Shown: one piece after another, positions 15,875 through 24,528 of the stretch
Numbering within the stretch: the stretch's first letter is position 1
How the letters are laid out: the number at the start of each line of letters is the position of its first letter
Assembly (NCBI RefSeq): GCF_000337595.1
Contig: NZ_AOIL01000001.1
Span: 119,220 to 158,279, forward strand
Length of the DNA: 39,060 nucleotides
Source: Natrialba taiwanensis DSM 12281
GTDB lineage: Archaea; Halobacteriota; Halobacteria; Halobacteriales; Natrialbaceae
Direction: 5' to 3'
Notes under the pieces: model-generated
The model's input: only the letters and a program-made list of their open reading frames with translations
Databases searched by the model: none
What the model was told of the DNA's origin: nothing
Made by a program: the position numbers and the translations under genes

Positions 15875-17209
15875 TCACTCGACGATGATTGCGTCGATAT
15901 CGTAGTACCCCCACCCTTTCTCTATCGTGATCTCGTTGTACCCCTCGACGAACTGGTATGTTCCTGCGTCCGTCTGTTGAAACGAGGTCGAGTACGGGAG
16001 CAGCGCTTGTCCAACGGACTGGCTGTTAATGTACAGATTGCACTCCTTGTCGTCATAGGGAGCAGCGTACCGAATTTTGACGGTTCGTTCGCCGCTGGTC
16101 ACCGCATCGAAGTTCACCGTGACGGAGTCGCCTGAACTGTCAAAGCCCGTAACGTATGCGTCGCCCCAGTAGTCCGTCCGACTCGTTGCCGTCGAAACAC
16201 CATCGAGCGAATAATACTCGGCGTTCAGGTACTGAGTCGTTGTCCCCCTTCCTCCTCCGTCACCAGAACCCCCGCCGCTCAGCTTATTGTACACGGTGTC
16301 AAAATACGAAGTCTTTGAGTAGGATGTTGCACTGCAATCGTCGCCCCAGAACGGCGAAATCATGTTCATGGGGTCGGACTCGCCGTCACCGTTCCAAGCC
16401 CAACCGAGTACTGGCCAGCCCAGTTCCTTCGCATGATCGACGACTGCTGACCAATCCGTCCGGTCGTCCGGTCCAAGCGGGCCGAACTCTCCGACCAGAC
16501 ACGGATAGGGTTGGTTCGAGTTCAGATAGTCGAGGGGAGATTTCTTCAGCGGCTCTCCCGCGTACTCGTTCCATGCCTTCGCGTACACGTGAACAGAGAA
16601 CGCAATGTTGTCGTCACCGATGTAATCGACGCTGTCAGCAGCAATCTGTGGTTCCTGCCCGTATCCGGGTACGTCACAGATCACGGTTCCGTCGTAGTTG
16701 CTGTCGCGCAGTTTACTGAGAGCGCTATCGTACGCACTGCCGTACTCAGATACTGATACCTCATGTGTCCCCCACTCGTTGTGGAGATTGATCGTGAATG
16801 AGGAGTTCTGCGAAAGGTAGTCGTAATTTTCCACCCACCAGTTCGCTGCATCTTGCAAGTCCTGTGGGTCCCCAGATCCGTTTGACGGCCAGTGGTGATA
16901 GGTCGCGATGACCTGGTATCCATTGGCGTTCGCCTCATCGATCCACCGCCGGATGTCTGAGAGAGTCGCGCTTGTCTCACCGCCAGTCGGTGGTTCGATT
17001 TCGATGCGGACGGTTTCGATATCAGGATATTCGTTCATTAGATCCCATCCCAGATCCTGCTCGCCGCTGCAGTAGTAGGCGGGTTGGAGATTAACACCGT
17101 CGCCGAACGACGCTCCAGTCGCAGTTGTCGTCGAACTACTCGCCAGTACGCCAATACCCATCGTAGTCCCTATCGCAGAGGACTTGAGTACGTCACGTCG
17201 TTTGTACAT
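15875..17209 (-). CDS. Exported GH5 beta-mannanase with C-terminal CBM35
   Basis: This 444-residue enzyme probably hydrolyses beta-1,4-mannan outside the cell. Residues 1-32 form a Tat signal (KRRDVLKSS plus a hydrophobic core). A GH5 barrel follows (about 35-310), with proton donor Glu145 in the segment NLHNEWG and nucleophile Glu241 in CLVGEFG. The Trp pair in GWAWNGDGES and the NEW rather than NEP context resemble subfamily GH5_8 mannanases of Bacillus. A Gly/Ser linker (about 311-322) leads to a CBM35-like module ending YYDIDAIIVE. The ATG at 17209 has a TATA-like box about 34 nt upstream. Neighbouring beta-mannosidase, epimerase and importer genes support mannan over cellulose as substrate, though sequence alone does not fully exclude another beta-glucan. 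Confidence 0.86.
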   Translation of the reverse strand: MYKRRDVLKSSAIGTTMGIGVLASSSTTTATGASFGDGVNLQPAYYCSGEQDLGWDLMNEYPDIETVRIEIEPPTGGETSATLSDIRRWIDEANANGYQVIATYHHWPSNGSGDPQDLQDAANWWVENYDYLSQNSSFTINLHNEWGTHEVSVSEYGSAYDSALSKLRDSNYDGTVICDVPGYGQEPQIAADSVDYIGDDNIAFSVHVYAKAWNEYAGEPLKKSPLDYLNSNQPYPCLVGEFGPLGPDDRTDWSAVVDHAKELGWPVLGWAWNGDGESDPMNMISPFWGDDCSATSYSKTSYFDTVYNKLSGGGSGDGGGRGTTTQYLNAEYYSLDGVSTATSRTDYWGDAYVTGFDSSGDSVTVNFDAVTSGERTVKIRYAAPYDDKECNLYINSQSVGQALLPYSTSFQQTDAGTYQFVEGYNEITIEKGWGYYDIDAIIVE

Positions 17210-17561
17210 TTCCAGACTCCGACCAATAATGGAAGAACAATATTATTGAATCTTTGTGTTAAACTCAGTTCCTGAGGAGTCCCAAAGCCAGCCGCTGTCG
17301 GTACTTTCGCAAAATCCATCTATCCAGTTGACACGCTATTACGGTGTAGAGCCACTAACAGAAACACACGGACCGAAAATCGACCGAAGAACATCCTGCT
17401 GGGGGTAGAGTTGTGCGAGTTCATGCCACGGGACAATATGGTTCTGAGCCATCGAAAAACGGATAGTGGCAAAGCGGAACAGAAGGCCAGTCCCGAGGAC
17501 GGCGGCCACGATCAGCACACGAACTCAGCTAGCAGTCGAACGCATTTCTGCCGGAGATTTC
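17210..17561. other. Intergenic region between GH5 and the uxuA pseudogene
   Basis: This 352-base gap between divergent genes holds the GH5 promoter on the minus strand. A short inverted repeat (CTCAG TTC CTGAG near 17265-17278) is the only other structure seen. Open frames in the second half are not family-like and probably contain the decayed upstream region of the pseudogene. Confidence 0.45.
17237..17250 (-). promoter_or_regulatory. TATA-like box of the GH5 gene
   Basis: The minus strand reads AATAATATTGTT, centred about 34 nt before the GH5 start. A partial operator-like half site, GTTTAACAC, lies just upstream on the same strand (about 17254-17262), resembling the left half of the repeats at 24164 and 24303. 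Confidence 0.4.
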
Positions 17562-18529
17562 ATGTGCAACTCGCTCTCGTTCTCCCACCGATACCCGATG
17601 AACGATGGGAGAAAGCAAAGCAAATCGGGTCGACCACGCCGTGTATCACTCGCTCGAACTCGGCGACGGTCGGTGATCGTCAGAAGACGACGAACTGCTC
17701 CGCATCGTCAACAGGTCTCGTGACCACGGGATCGAACCCGCCGCGTTCGAGAGAAGCCTCCTGCTAATCGATACTACGCGCCTTGCGAAGGACGGTCGAG
17801 ACGACGAAATCGACGAGTTTTGCCAATTGCTGCGGAATCTCGGTGAACTCGATATCGATGTCGTGTATTACGACTGGATGGCAGGACTACGGTGGGTTCG
17901 GACCTCCGTCACGGCGCCAAGCAGAGGTGATTCACTCACCACCTCGTACAGCGACGACCAGATGCGACGCAGACCTGCCTGCCACAGCACGCTCGACGAC
18001 GGCCGACGAACGCTTGGCAAATCTGGACTACTTCCTCGAGCGTGTCGTTCCGGTCGCCGAGGAAGCGGGCATCAAACTTGGACTGCACCCCGACGATTCT
18101 CTCACCAGAGACGGTCGCGGGATGCCGCGCATTATCAACTCTCCGGGGGCGTATGAGTGCGTTCTCGATATTGCCGACTCGCAGTACAACGGTATCACGT
18201 TCTGCCACGGTAACTTCTCGGCGATGGATGTCGACGTGCCGGCGACGATCCGCCGGTTTACTGACCGAATCAACTTCGTCCACTTCCGCGATGTTGCAGG
18301 CACTCCCGACAACTTCACCGAGACGTGGCACGACGACGGGCCAACTGACATGGCTGCCGCGATCGAGGCGTACCGTGACATCGGGTTCGATGAATCGGGA
18401 CGATTGTACGACCGTTATCGGAGCAGCAGTCGTCTACGTTGGGCCGATCGAGAACGACTCGCTTCGGTCGTCGAAGGTTCCATCGGGGTGGACTTGGTTC
18501 GGGCTCGTCCCCAAGGTGCTGTTCGTTAG
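17562..18529 (+). pseudogene. Decayed mannonate dehydratase gene (UxuA-like)
   Basis: An intact homologue would dehydrate D-mannonate to 2-keto-3-deoxygluconate. Homology begins at LALVLPPIPDERWEKAKQIG (about 17567-17626), then shifts frame near 17630 to VDHAVYHSLELGDGR, which meets a TGA at about 17687. It continues through DDELLRIVNRSRDHGIE, LLRNLGELDIDVVYYDWMAG and RTSVTAPSRG to about 17960. A further shift leads to NLDYFLERVVPVAEEAG, GITFCHGNF and FVHFRDVAGT. The family's RPDHVP segment is missing and the C terminus is scrambled. At least two frameshifts, one stop and a deletion make it non-functional. Its 3' end abuts the convergent GH2 gene. Loss of uxuA inside a mannan locus suggests an uronate or mannonate branch was once present. 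Confidence 0.85.
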
Positions 18530-21045
18530 TACGTTTTTCGGAGATGGGTCAACGACAGAGTTTGGGTGAGTTTCTGTTCAAGATCGTCGGATGACTCCGT
18601 TGCGTCGAACGCGACCGTTCGCTCCTCATTGGGCCGCAGGTGAAAGTAGTTGTCTGAGAATCGGCCGGCGATCGGAACGTCAAGCGTGACGAACAGCGCG
18701 GCAGCGTCCGTCTCAATCGTCACCTCGTTCTCGTTGATGGAGGTGGCGAGGTTCGGTTCTGGAAGGTCAAGTTGCTTGTACTCCTCAAAGAACTCGAACG
18801 CTGGATATGTCTCGTCGCTCCCGTCGAATGTGACACTGAGGAACGCTTCTTCTCGAGGAATACCGTCGATCAACTGATCTGCATCGATAGTTGCCACGCA
18901 ATCGCTTCCGAGCCCTTCGACAGAGACGCTCTCGTCGACCTTGCCAACGAGTTCTCCGTCGAAAGAAGAGGCCTCGATGGTGACTGTCCCGGTGAGGGGA
19001 TCGCGTTCGTCGTTCGTAAGCCAGATTTCGACACCATCGTCACCCGTGGTCGTGGTTGTCGAGAGGAGGACCGGCGCGTAGATGCGACGGCTGATATGCT
19101 GGAGCGCCTTCCAATCGCCGCCGTATTCGATGGACGACCACGACGCACAGGGCCAGAGGTCGTTCAACTGCCAGTACAACGTGCCCATGCAATTTGGCTT
19201 TAGTCGCCGCCAGTGTTCGATAGCAACTTTCATTGCGAGAGCTTGCTGCACCTGGCTGAGGTAGACGAAGTCCTCAAAACTAAACGGGATACGGAACGAT
19301 GAGGCCATTCGTTGGAGTATCGTTCGATTGCCGTCCTCGTTTCGCTGGTGATGCTCCATCAACGGCGCGGTCGGGTTAAGCTCCTCGTCCGGGAGCACGG
19401 CTGAGAGAGCGTCAACCGAGGGGAACGACTGGTATCCGAACTCCGAGACGAACCGCGGTTCGACCGTTTCGTACTCGTCGAAGTCCGCGCCATCGTGCCA
19501 GACATTCCAGTAATGGATATCGCCTTTATCCGTCTGATAGGGATCTTGCATCCCGGTCCCACTCGACGGCGATCCCGGCCAGTACGTTCGGGTCGCGTCC
19601 TCCTCGGTGACGGCATCGCCGATCACGTCGTAAAACAGCGTCTCGTAGTTCCGCTTTAACTGTTCCAGTTCGTCGGCATCATCGAACCAGCTTTCGAGGC
19701 CCATTTCGACCTCGTTGTTTCCACACCAGAGCGCGATCGACGGATGGTCCGCTAACCGGCGAACCTGATACCGGACTTCTGCCTCGACGGACTCCAGATA
19801 CGTTTCGTCGCTGGGATACAGTGCACAGGCGAACATGAAGTCCTGCCAGACGAGCAGTCCGCGTTCGTCACAGGCCTCGTAGAAACCGTCGCGCTCGTAG
19901 TACCCGCCGCCCCAGACGCGAATCATATTCATGTTGGCGTCGGCGGCGCTGTCCAGTAACGAATCGTATCGATCGCGCGTGACCCGCCCATACAGTGCGT
20001 CGGACGGAATCCAGTTGGCTCCCTTTGCGAACACCGGTACTCCGTTGACCTCGAACTGGAACGACTTGCCGCCACCCTCCCGATCCGGTTCGCGAACGAG
20101 TTCAAGCTCTCGGAATCCGAGGCGGGTAGTGGTTTCATGTGAGGGGGCGTCCGTCGTTACACCGCCGTCGGCTGTCATCGTGTCCATGTCATCCGGTACC
20201 AGTTCGGGGTCTGCGTCGATAGCGACGGTGAGATCGTATAACGGCTGGTCGCCGTACCCGTTCGGCCACCAGAGATCGGGGTCGGGAACGTTGAAAGAGA
20301 TCGGTACCTCGGTGTGCCCCTCGGGTACATCGACGACTTCGCGTGTCGCCGCACCTGCAACCTCGGCAGTGAGCATCACTTCGTCGTCGGACGGGGCATC
20401 GAGACCGACGGTCACGTCGAGGTCAACTCCCTCGACATCGTGATCTTGTGCGGTCTTCGTGTACTCGATTCGCGGTTCGGAGTACGCCAAGAGTTCAATA
20501 TCTCGCCAGATACCGACCGTCGGAAGACACGGCCCCCAGTCCCAGCCGTAGTGGCACTGGGCTTTCCGGATGAAGTTTCGCCCCGGCTGGTCGATCGGAT
20601 ACCGAAGTGTTGGGACCCGGTATTCGTGGTTCGTCGAGCGGCGAGTGCTGTACTCGATAGGCGAATCGAACGCGATCGCTATCTGATTCTCTCCTGGAGT
20701 GAGGACGTCGTCGACATCGAACTCGTATTTGCGGTGCATGTTAGCGGCTTCACCCACGATCTCACCGTTGATACGTACCGTCGCGACGGTGTCGAGGCCT
20801 GCACAGCGCAAGCGTATACGATCCTCGTCGAGGAAGTCATCGTCCAGTGTCACGGTGCGCCGATAGACCCAGTCGGATTTCCCAACCCACTGAAGGTCGA
20901 GTTCGTTGTCAGCGTAGTACGGATCGGGGATTTCACCTGCATTGAAGAGGTCCGTGTAGACTCCGCCGGGAACCGATGCATCGAACCAGCGATCGGTCTC
21001 CGACTGATGGAACTTCCAACTACCGTTGAGCGACTCTACCCGCAT
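18526..21045 (-). CDS. GH2 beta-mannosidase
   Basis: This 839-residue enzyme removes mannose from the non-reducing end of beta-1,4-manno-oligosaccharides. It has no signal peptide and is probably cytoplasmic. The N-terminal GH2 sugar-binding domain (LNGSWKFHQ, then VPGGVYTDL) has the typical beta-mannosidase start, followed by a linker domain and a central barrel with the acid/base Glu445 in WCGNNEVEMGL and the nucleophile Glu535 in FVSEFGYQSFPS. RVWGGGYYE and LYWQLNDLWPCASWSSI are further hallmarks. The length matches beta-mannosidases and no defects are seen. The ATG at 21045 has a TATA-like box about 26 nt upstream, giving a leaderless transcript. It acts logically after the mannanase and importer encoded nearby. 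Confidence 0.93.
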   Translation of the reverse strand: MRVESLNGSWKFHQSETDRWFDASVPGGVYTDLFNAGEIPDPYYADNELDLQWVGKSDWVYRRTVTLDDDFLDEDRIRLRCAGLDTVATVRINGEIVGEAANMHRKYEFDVDDVLTPGENQIAIAFDSPIEYSTRRSTNHEYRVPTLRYPIDQPGRNFIRKAQCHYGWDWGPCLPTVGIWRDIELLAYSEPRIEYTKTAQDHDVEGVDLDVTVGLDAPSDDEVMLTAEVAGAATREVVDVPEGHTEVPISFNVPDPDLWWPNGYGDQPLYDLTVAIDADPELVPDDMDTMTADGGVTTDAPSHETTTRLGFRELELVREPDREGGGKSFQFEVNGVPVFAKGANWIPSDALYGRVTRDRYDSLLDSAADANMNMIRVWGGGYYERDGFYEACDERGLLVWQDFMFACALYPSDETYLESVEAEVRYQVRRLADHPSIALWCGNNEVEMGLESWFDDADELEQLKRNYETLFYDVIGDAVTEEDATRTYWPGSPSSGTGMQDPYQTDKGDIHYWNVWHDGADFDEYETVEPRFVSEFGYQSFPSVDALSAVLPDEELNPTAPLMEHHQRNEDGNRTILQRMASSFRIPFSFEDFVYLSQVQQALAMKVAIEHWRRLKPNCMGTLYWQLNDLWPCASWSSIEYGGDWKALQHISRRIYAPVLLSTTTTTGDDGVEIWLTNDERDPLTGTVTIEASSFDGELVGKVDESVSVEGLGSDCVATIDADQLIDGIPREEAFLSVTFDGSDETYPAFEFFEEYKQLDLPEPNLATSINENEVTIETDAAALFVTLDVPIAGRFSDNYFHLRPNEERTVAFDATESSDDLEQKLTQTLSLTHLRKTY

Positions 21046-21066
21046 ACCCTGACTGTATCAGCAGAG

Positions 21067-21076
21067 CATAATAACG
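21067..21076 (-). promoter_or_regulatory. TATA-like box of the beta-mannosidase gene
   Basis: CGTTATTATG on the minus strand is centred about 26 nt before the start codon, ideal for a leaderless transcript. A second AT-rich box, CATTATAGGG, lies near 21084-21095. Confidence 0.5.
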
Positions 21077-21189
21077 CTATCGGTCCCTATAATGGGTTCA
21101 CGGCGCTTTTCTCGTGAATAATCGATGGGAGAAGCGGGAGTGGGTTTCTATGGCACACGTATCCGACGAGACGGTACTGATCTAGTCGG

Positions 21190-21648
21190 TTAGTCAAGGG
21201 CCACTGTCACAGGGCCGGGGAACTCGAGAAGGAGTTGCTGTGTCCGATCTCCGAAGATTGCTTTACCGGTTGGGGAGCGCTGGTTCCCGCACGTGAACAG
21301 GTGGTCGCATTCGGTTTTCCGGGTGGTTTGGAGGACTGTCTCGACGTATTCGTCTTCCGACGCGACACTGACCCGGTACGTAATTTCCAAGTCCGTGTCG
21401 TCAATACTATCAGCGACTATTGACTGAACGGAACGCCGCTCAGCATCGAGGACGTTGCTCTCATCGTAGTGGGTGTCTTCAATGTCGCCGATCGCTTCGA
21501 GAGTTTCGACGTCCGCTGCAAATGACTCCGGGCGAATAACGGACAAGACGACCAATCCACAATCGCTACCGCGAGCAGTCGCAGCCGCTTCAGCAAGTAG
21601 TTTGTGACCCATCTCGGTATCGTCTGCAATGACTAGTCCACGTTGCAT
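21190..21648 (-). CDS. Universal stress protein (UspA family)
   Basis: This 152-residue protein has the UspA alpha/beta fold: an N-terminal strand RGLVIADDTEMGHKLL, a middle segment, and CDHLFTCGNQRSPTGKAIFGD. The last replaces the usual ATP-binding GxxG(9)G(S/T) with GNQRSPTGKAIFGD, which keeps the spacing approximately. It ends with the usual PGPVTVAL strand. The ATG at 21648 is preferred over an in-frame GTG four codons upstream. Such proteins are common in haloarchaea, often beside transporters, and are linked to stress or nucleotide sensing. Its presence within the mannan locus may be incidental. Confidence 0.85.
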   Translation of the reverse strand: MQRGLVIADDTEMGHKLLAEAAATARGSDCGLVVLSVIRPESFAADVETLEAIGDIEDTHYDESNVLDAERRSVQSIVADSIDDTDLEITYRVSVASEDEYVETVLQTTRKTECDHLFTCGNQRSPTGKAIFGDRTQQLLLEFPGPVTVALD

Positions 21649-22067
21649 ACGCGGACCCACGGACTTATTCTACAAGAATCTACTGTCGCGACCGGAGAGG
21701 CTGTGATCGAAGGCAACAGCGCAATTGTTTGATAGACGGAAACAAAAATGGATCATCTCTACTATCCGATTGGTGAACAGCTCGAAGGGTCACTGATACA
21801 CGCAAATTGGTTCTGAGACGCTTTGATGAACTACTTGAACCGTGGCCGGTCCAGACGGAACTGCCACGAGCTGCTTTTCACCTCGTTCTTTGTTCACGAT
21901 CATCAAACAAATTGGTCTTGCCATCGCGGTTGTTCGATGGATGTTGCGATATGACTCAAACGAGACACGGTGCAGTAGGTGGGTTTGTACTCACACGTAC
22001 ACAGTGGGAGTGGATTACAATTGTACTTTTGTAATCCCCCAGTTCCTTAAACGGGACTCCGACGGCC
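21649..22067. other. Intergenic region between the Usp and IclR genes
   Basis: This 419-base gap has no supported gene. GATTACAA (22013-22020) pairs with TTGTAATC (22029-22036) around an 8-nt loop, 31 bases past the IclR stop on the minus strand, and may be its terminator. The Usp promoter should lie at the left end, where AT-rich DNA is seen near 21668-21680. Confidence 0.45.
22013..22036 (-). terminator. Hairpin after the IclR-family gene
   Basis: A perfect 8-bp stem, GATTACAA / TTGTAATC, with an 8-nt loop. Its placement just past the regulator's stop codon suggests a terminator. Confidence 0.45.
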
Positions 22068-22862
22068 TTAGAGAACGTCCGTCCACTCCGAATACGTAGT
22101 GTTGATTTCGACGACACCAGCGACGTTCTGGAGTTGATTCGGTATGTCAGTACGGAATCGTTCTTCGTTCATTCGGTCGATCGGTGCGGAGACGCTGAGC
22201 GCGCCGAACAGTTCTCTTTCTTCGGTGCTGATAGCGGAGGCTACGCATCGATACCCCTCATATCGTTCCTCATCGTCAAACGCCACTCCTCGGTCTTGGA
22301 TTTTGTCAAGTTCCCCTCGTAGCTTGTCGGCGTCAGTGATCGTATTTTCGGTGTACGGAGTGATGGAGACCGAATCGAGGTACGAATCAAGTTCCTCGTC
22401 CGAGAGTTCAGCGAGGAATACTTTGCCGGCCGCAGTGCAGTAGAGTGCCTCGATACTACCCACGTGCGTTATCGGTTCCGTAACGCGGTTGCCAGTCGCC
22501 TGATAGAGCGTAATGCCGGACCCGTTCCGTTCGACGATGAGGCGCGCCTGTTCGCCGGTTTCCTGTGCGAGTTTATCGACATCATCCTTTCCGAGATGAT
22601 ACAGTTGCTCGCGCTCGCGGACCTGACCGCCGAGCGTGAGAAACCGCAGACTGAGCTGATACTCCCCGTCGACTTTCTCGAGATAATCGTGTTTGACCAG
22701 CGTCGTCACGTAGTGATGGACCGTACTTTTGGAGCGATCGAGTTCGTTCGCTATCTCCGTGACACCCGCCCGTTCCTTTCGGCGAATGACTTCGACGACA
22801 GCCAGTGCTGACTCGACAGACTGGATCGTCTTTCCGCGACCCCCTGGGGTTTCCTCTGGCAT
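22068..22862 (-). CDS. IclR-family transcriptional regulator
   Basis: This 264-residue DNA-binding regulator has an N-terminal winged helix (about residues 11-75: SVESALAVVEVIRR, then GVTEIANELDRSKSTVHHYV as the helix-turn-helix, and DGEYQLSLRFL as wing and linker) and a C-terminal effector-binding GAF-like domain (about 85-260). The latter has the family motifs LYCTAAGKVFLAEL, DEERYEGYRCVA and GALSVSAP. The ATG at 22862 is chosen; a TATA-like box is centred about 27 nt before it. It is encoded within the mannan locus, between the beta-mannosidase/Usp genes and the first dehydrogenase, so it is the natural candidate to sense a mannan-derived sugar. The repeated GTTTGAC-N3-GTGAAAC sequences before the importer are plausible targets; binding is inferred, not shown. 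Confidence 0.93.
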   Translation of the reverse strand: MPEETPGGRGKTIQSVESALAVVEVIRRKERAGVTEIANELDRSKSTVHHYVTTLVKHDYLEKVDGEYQLSLRFLTLGGQVREREQLYHLGKDDVDKLAQETGEQARLIVERNGSGITLYQATGNRVTEPITHVGSIEALYCTAAGKVFLAELSDEELDSYLDSVSITPYTENTITDADKLRGELDKIQDRGVAFDDEERYEGYRCVASAISTEERELFGALSVSAPIDRMNEERFRTDIPNQLQNVAGVVEINTTYSEWTDVL

Positions 22863-22880
22863 ACTCGCTACCAATATCTA

Positions 22881-22894
22881 CGGATAGTTAAACA
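22881..22894 (-). promoter_or_regulatory. TATA-like box of the IclR-family gene
   Basis: The minus strand reads TGTTTAACTATCCG, with the AT-rich core centred about 27 nt before the start codon. This indicates a leaderless transcript. Confidence 0.45.
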
Positions 22895-22959
22895 TGCGCA
22901 CCTGCAGATTAGGAGCGGATCCGATGTGAAATCGGCGGTAGGGTAACGAGTACGGAACG

Positions 22960-24033
22960 TTACTGACTCGCTCGGTAGATCCGGTCGATGGCACGCTGCA
23001 CATCGAGCGCCTGTTCTACGTTCGTCATCTTCGGCCGCTTGCCGGATTGGACCGCATCAAGAAACGTCTCCAACTCGTCCCGGTACGGATCGTTTGACGA
23101 GACGATAATTTCGCTGTTGACGAAATGGTTACGGCGTCCAGATCGCGCCTCGTACAGTTGGAGGTCGTTTCGCTGATCGATATCCGGTTCGACTTCCTGG
23201 AGCGTGTTCGTAATATCGATTGTCATGCCCGCTTCTGTACCCCGAAGCCGATAACTGTGCGTTGAGGCCATATTTGCTGCCCACGCGACTTGGATATTCG
23301 CGGTCATACCGGAGTCGAACTCACAGAACGCTGTTACGGAGTCTTCGACATCGTACATCTTGCCGCGGTCGTCTTCGCCCCACATGTGCAGGTACGTGTA
23401 GTCATCGTGCTGGCCGAAGTCCGACCGTGACGCTGCCATTGCGTCGGTGATCGTCGGCCAGTCTGTCCAGAAGAGAAGCAAGTCGAGGACGTGTGCGCCG
23501 ACATCGATTAATGCACCACCGCCAGCGATGTCTTGTGATGTGTACCACGTACCCCGCCCAGGAACACCGCGCCGTCGAATGAACTGGGCGTCAATGTGCG
23601 TAATCTCGCCCAGATATCCGTCTTCGACGTACGATTTGACAACCTGACATGCGTTCCGGTAGCGGTGGTGAAAGCCGACCATGCAGACATTACCGGTTCG
23701 GTTCGCCGCGTCGGCGATACGCTCTGCGCTTGCTAACGTGTGTGCAAGTGGCTTCTCGAGAAGAACATTGTGATCTGCTTCAAGTGCATCGACCGCCGCC
23801 GTTTCGTGGAACTTGTTCGGCGTCGAGATAATGACGGCATCTAAATCTTTCGCATATAGTTCGTCGAGACTCTCGAAGGTCGTTGCGTTGTACCGTTCCC
23901 GAAATTCCCGCCGCGCTGTCGTGTTGGCATCTACTCCGTACACTTTGTGTCCGAGTTCTCTGAGCCGCTCCACATGATTCGTCCCGTGTGCTCCGAGTCC
24001 GACGATGCCGACCGTCAGTGCCGTGGATTCCAT
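22960..24033 (-). CDS. Gfo/Idh/MocA-family sugar dehydrogenase
   Basis: This 357-residue NAD(P)-dependent oxidoreductase starts with a Rossmann fold (VGIVGLGAHGTNHVERL). The catalytic lysine is in VLLEKPLAHT, and a Gfo/Idh C-terminal domain contains GGGALIDVGAHVLDLLLFW with the conserved histidine. The ATG at 24033 is chosen because the glycine-rich loop follows directly and a TATA-like box lies about 28 nt upstream; the frame is open further upstream without family sequence. Family members oxidise hydroxyl groups of sugars, sugar acids, inositols or glycosides. In a mannan locus it may oxidise mannose, a manno-oligosaccharide or a derivative. It is transcribed away from the importer operon, sharing the intergenic region with the repeated operator candidates. 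Confidence 0.9.
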   Translation of the reverse strand: MESTALTVGIVGLGAHGTNHVERLRELGHKVYGVDANTTARREFRERYNATTFESLDELYAKDLDAVIISTPNKFHETAAVDALEADHNVLLEKPLAHTLASAERIADAANRTGNVCMVGFHHRYRNACQVVKSYVEDGYLGEITHIDAQFIRRRGVPGRGTWYTSQDIAGGGALIDVGAHVLDLLLFWTDWPTITDAMAASRSDFGQHDDYTYLHMWGEDDRGKMYDVEDSVTAFCEFDSGMTANIQVAWAANMASTHSYRLRGTEAGMTIDITNTLQEVEPDIDQRNDLQLYEARSGRRNHFVNSEIIVSSNDPYRDELETFLDAVQSGKRPKMTNVEQALDVQRAIDRIYRASQ

Positions 24034-24056
24034 GTTATATCCACCCACACTCAGTC

Positions 24057-24064
24057 GGTAAATC
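24057..24064 (-). promoter_or_regulatory. TATA-like box of the Gfo/Idh gene
   Basis: GATTTACC on the minus strand is centred about 28 nt before the start codon at 24033. Confidence 0.4.
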
Positions 24065-24145
24065 AATTGTGGTTGCTGGATTTCTCTCATCGTTGCTCCT
24101 CTGCCATATTCTCGATTTCTGACGGGCATACGACTGTAAACCAAT

Positions 24146-24164
24146 CGTCTGACGTCATCAGACG
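24146..24164. repeat. Inverted repeat, operator candidate
   Basis: CGTCTGA (24146-24152), five bases, then TCAGACG (24158-24164) form a perfect 7-bp dyad. It touches the first GTTTGAC-N3-GTGAAAC copy and lies about 115 nt upstream of the dehydrogenase start. Confidence 0.5.
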
Positions 24165-24180
24165 TTTCACTTGGTCAAAC
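24164..24180 (-). promoter_or_regulatory. Operator candidate, copy 1 (minus orientation)
   Basis: The minus strand reads GTTTGAC-CAA-GTGAAAC. Both 7-base arms are identical to copy 2 at 24303-24319, and only the spacer differs. The arms form a near-palindrome (GTTTGAC against GTTTCAC in reverse complement), of a size typical for IclR-type sites. Confidence 0.6.
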
Positions 24181-24302
24181 ATCGACGACATCGACAGTAC
24201 TCGATGCGAGACAACCAGTAGACCGATCAGAGGGGGAGAGTAAATGAGCTATCATAGTACACAGGTTTTGCGGCATTGTCTAATGCGGTCTATCGACGAA
24301 GC

Positions 24303-24319
24303 GTTTGACACTGTGAAAC
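24303..24319 (+). promoter_or_regulatory. Operator candidate, copy 2 (plus orientation)
   Basis: GTTTGAC-ACT-GTGAAAC, arms identical to copy 1 in the opposite orientation, with centres 139 bp apart. It lies about 210 nt upstream of the importer start. It is non-coding, so conservation of the arms is not explained by protein sequence. Confidence 0.6.
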
Positions 24320-24492
24320 AAAACCACTGTTCGAATTGATAGAAACAGCCTGGCTGCGGGCAACCGAATGTTGTCCGCTCTCTGTCCACCGAACTGCTAT
24401 CGTGGCCTTGATCACCGTAGTCAGCGCGCGTTCAAACATCGGATAGCTGTTCCGTGTTCTCAATATGTATAAATAACGAATGATATGCCAGG

Positions 24493-24502
24493 CTTTATAA
24501 CC
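24493..24502 (+). promoter_or_regulatory. TATA-like box of the second importer operon
   Basis: CTTTATAACC is centred about 31 nt before the ATG at 24529, predicting a leader of only a few bases. Confidence 0.55.
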
Positions 24503-24528
24503 CCTGACTTACACTCACATGATGGACA

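Larger units (their letters stand above)
24034..24528. other. Divergent regulatory region between the dehydrogenase and importer operon
   Basis: This 495-base region has no supported gene and is rich in signals. It holds promoters for both flanking transcripts, the perfect inverted repeat CGTCTGA-N5-TCAGACG at 24146-24164, and two copies of GTTTGAC-N3-GTGAAAC in opposite orientation at 24164-24180 and 24303-24319. An extra TATA-like box (TGTATAAATAACG) lies at about 24465-24477, upstream of the likely importer TATA box. It looks like the main control point of the locus. Confidence 0.65.
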
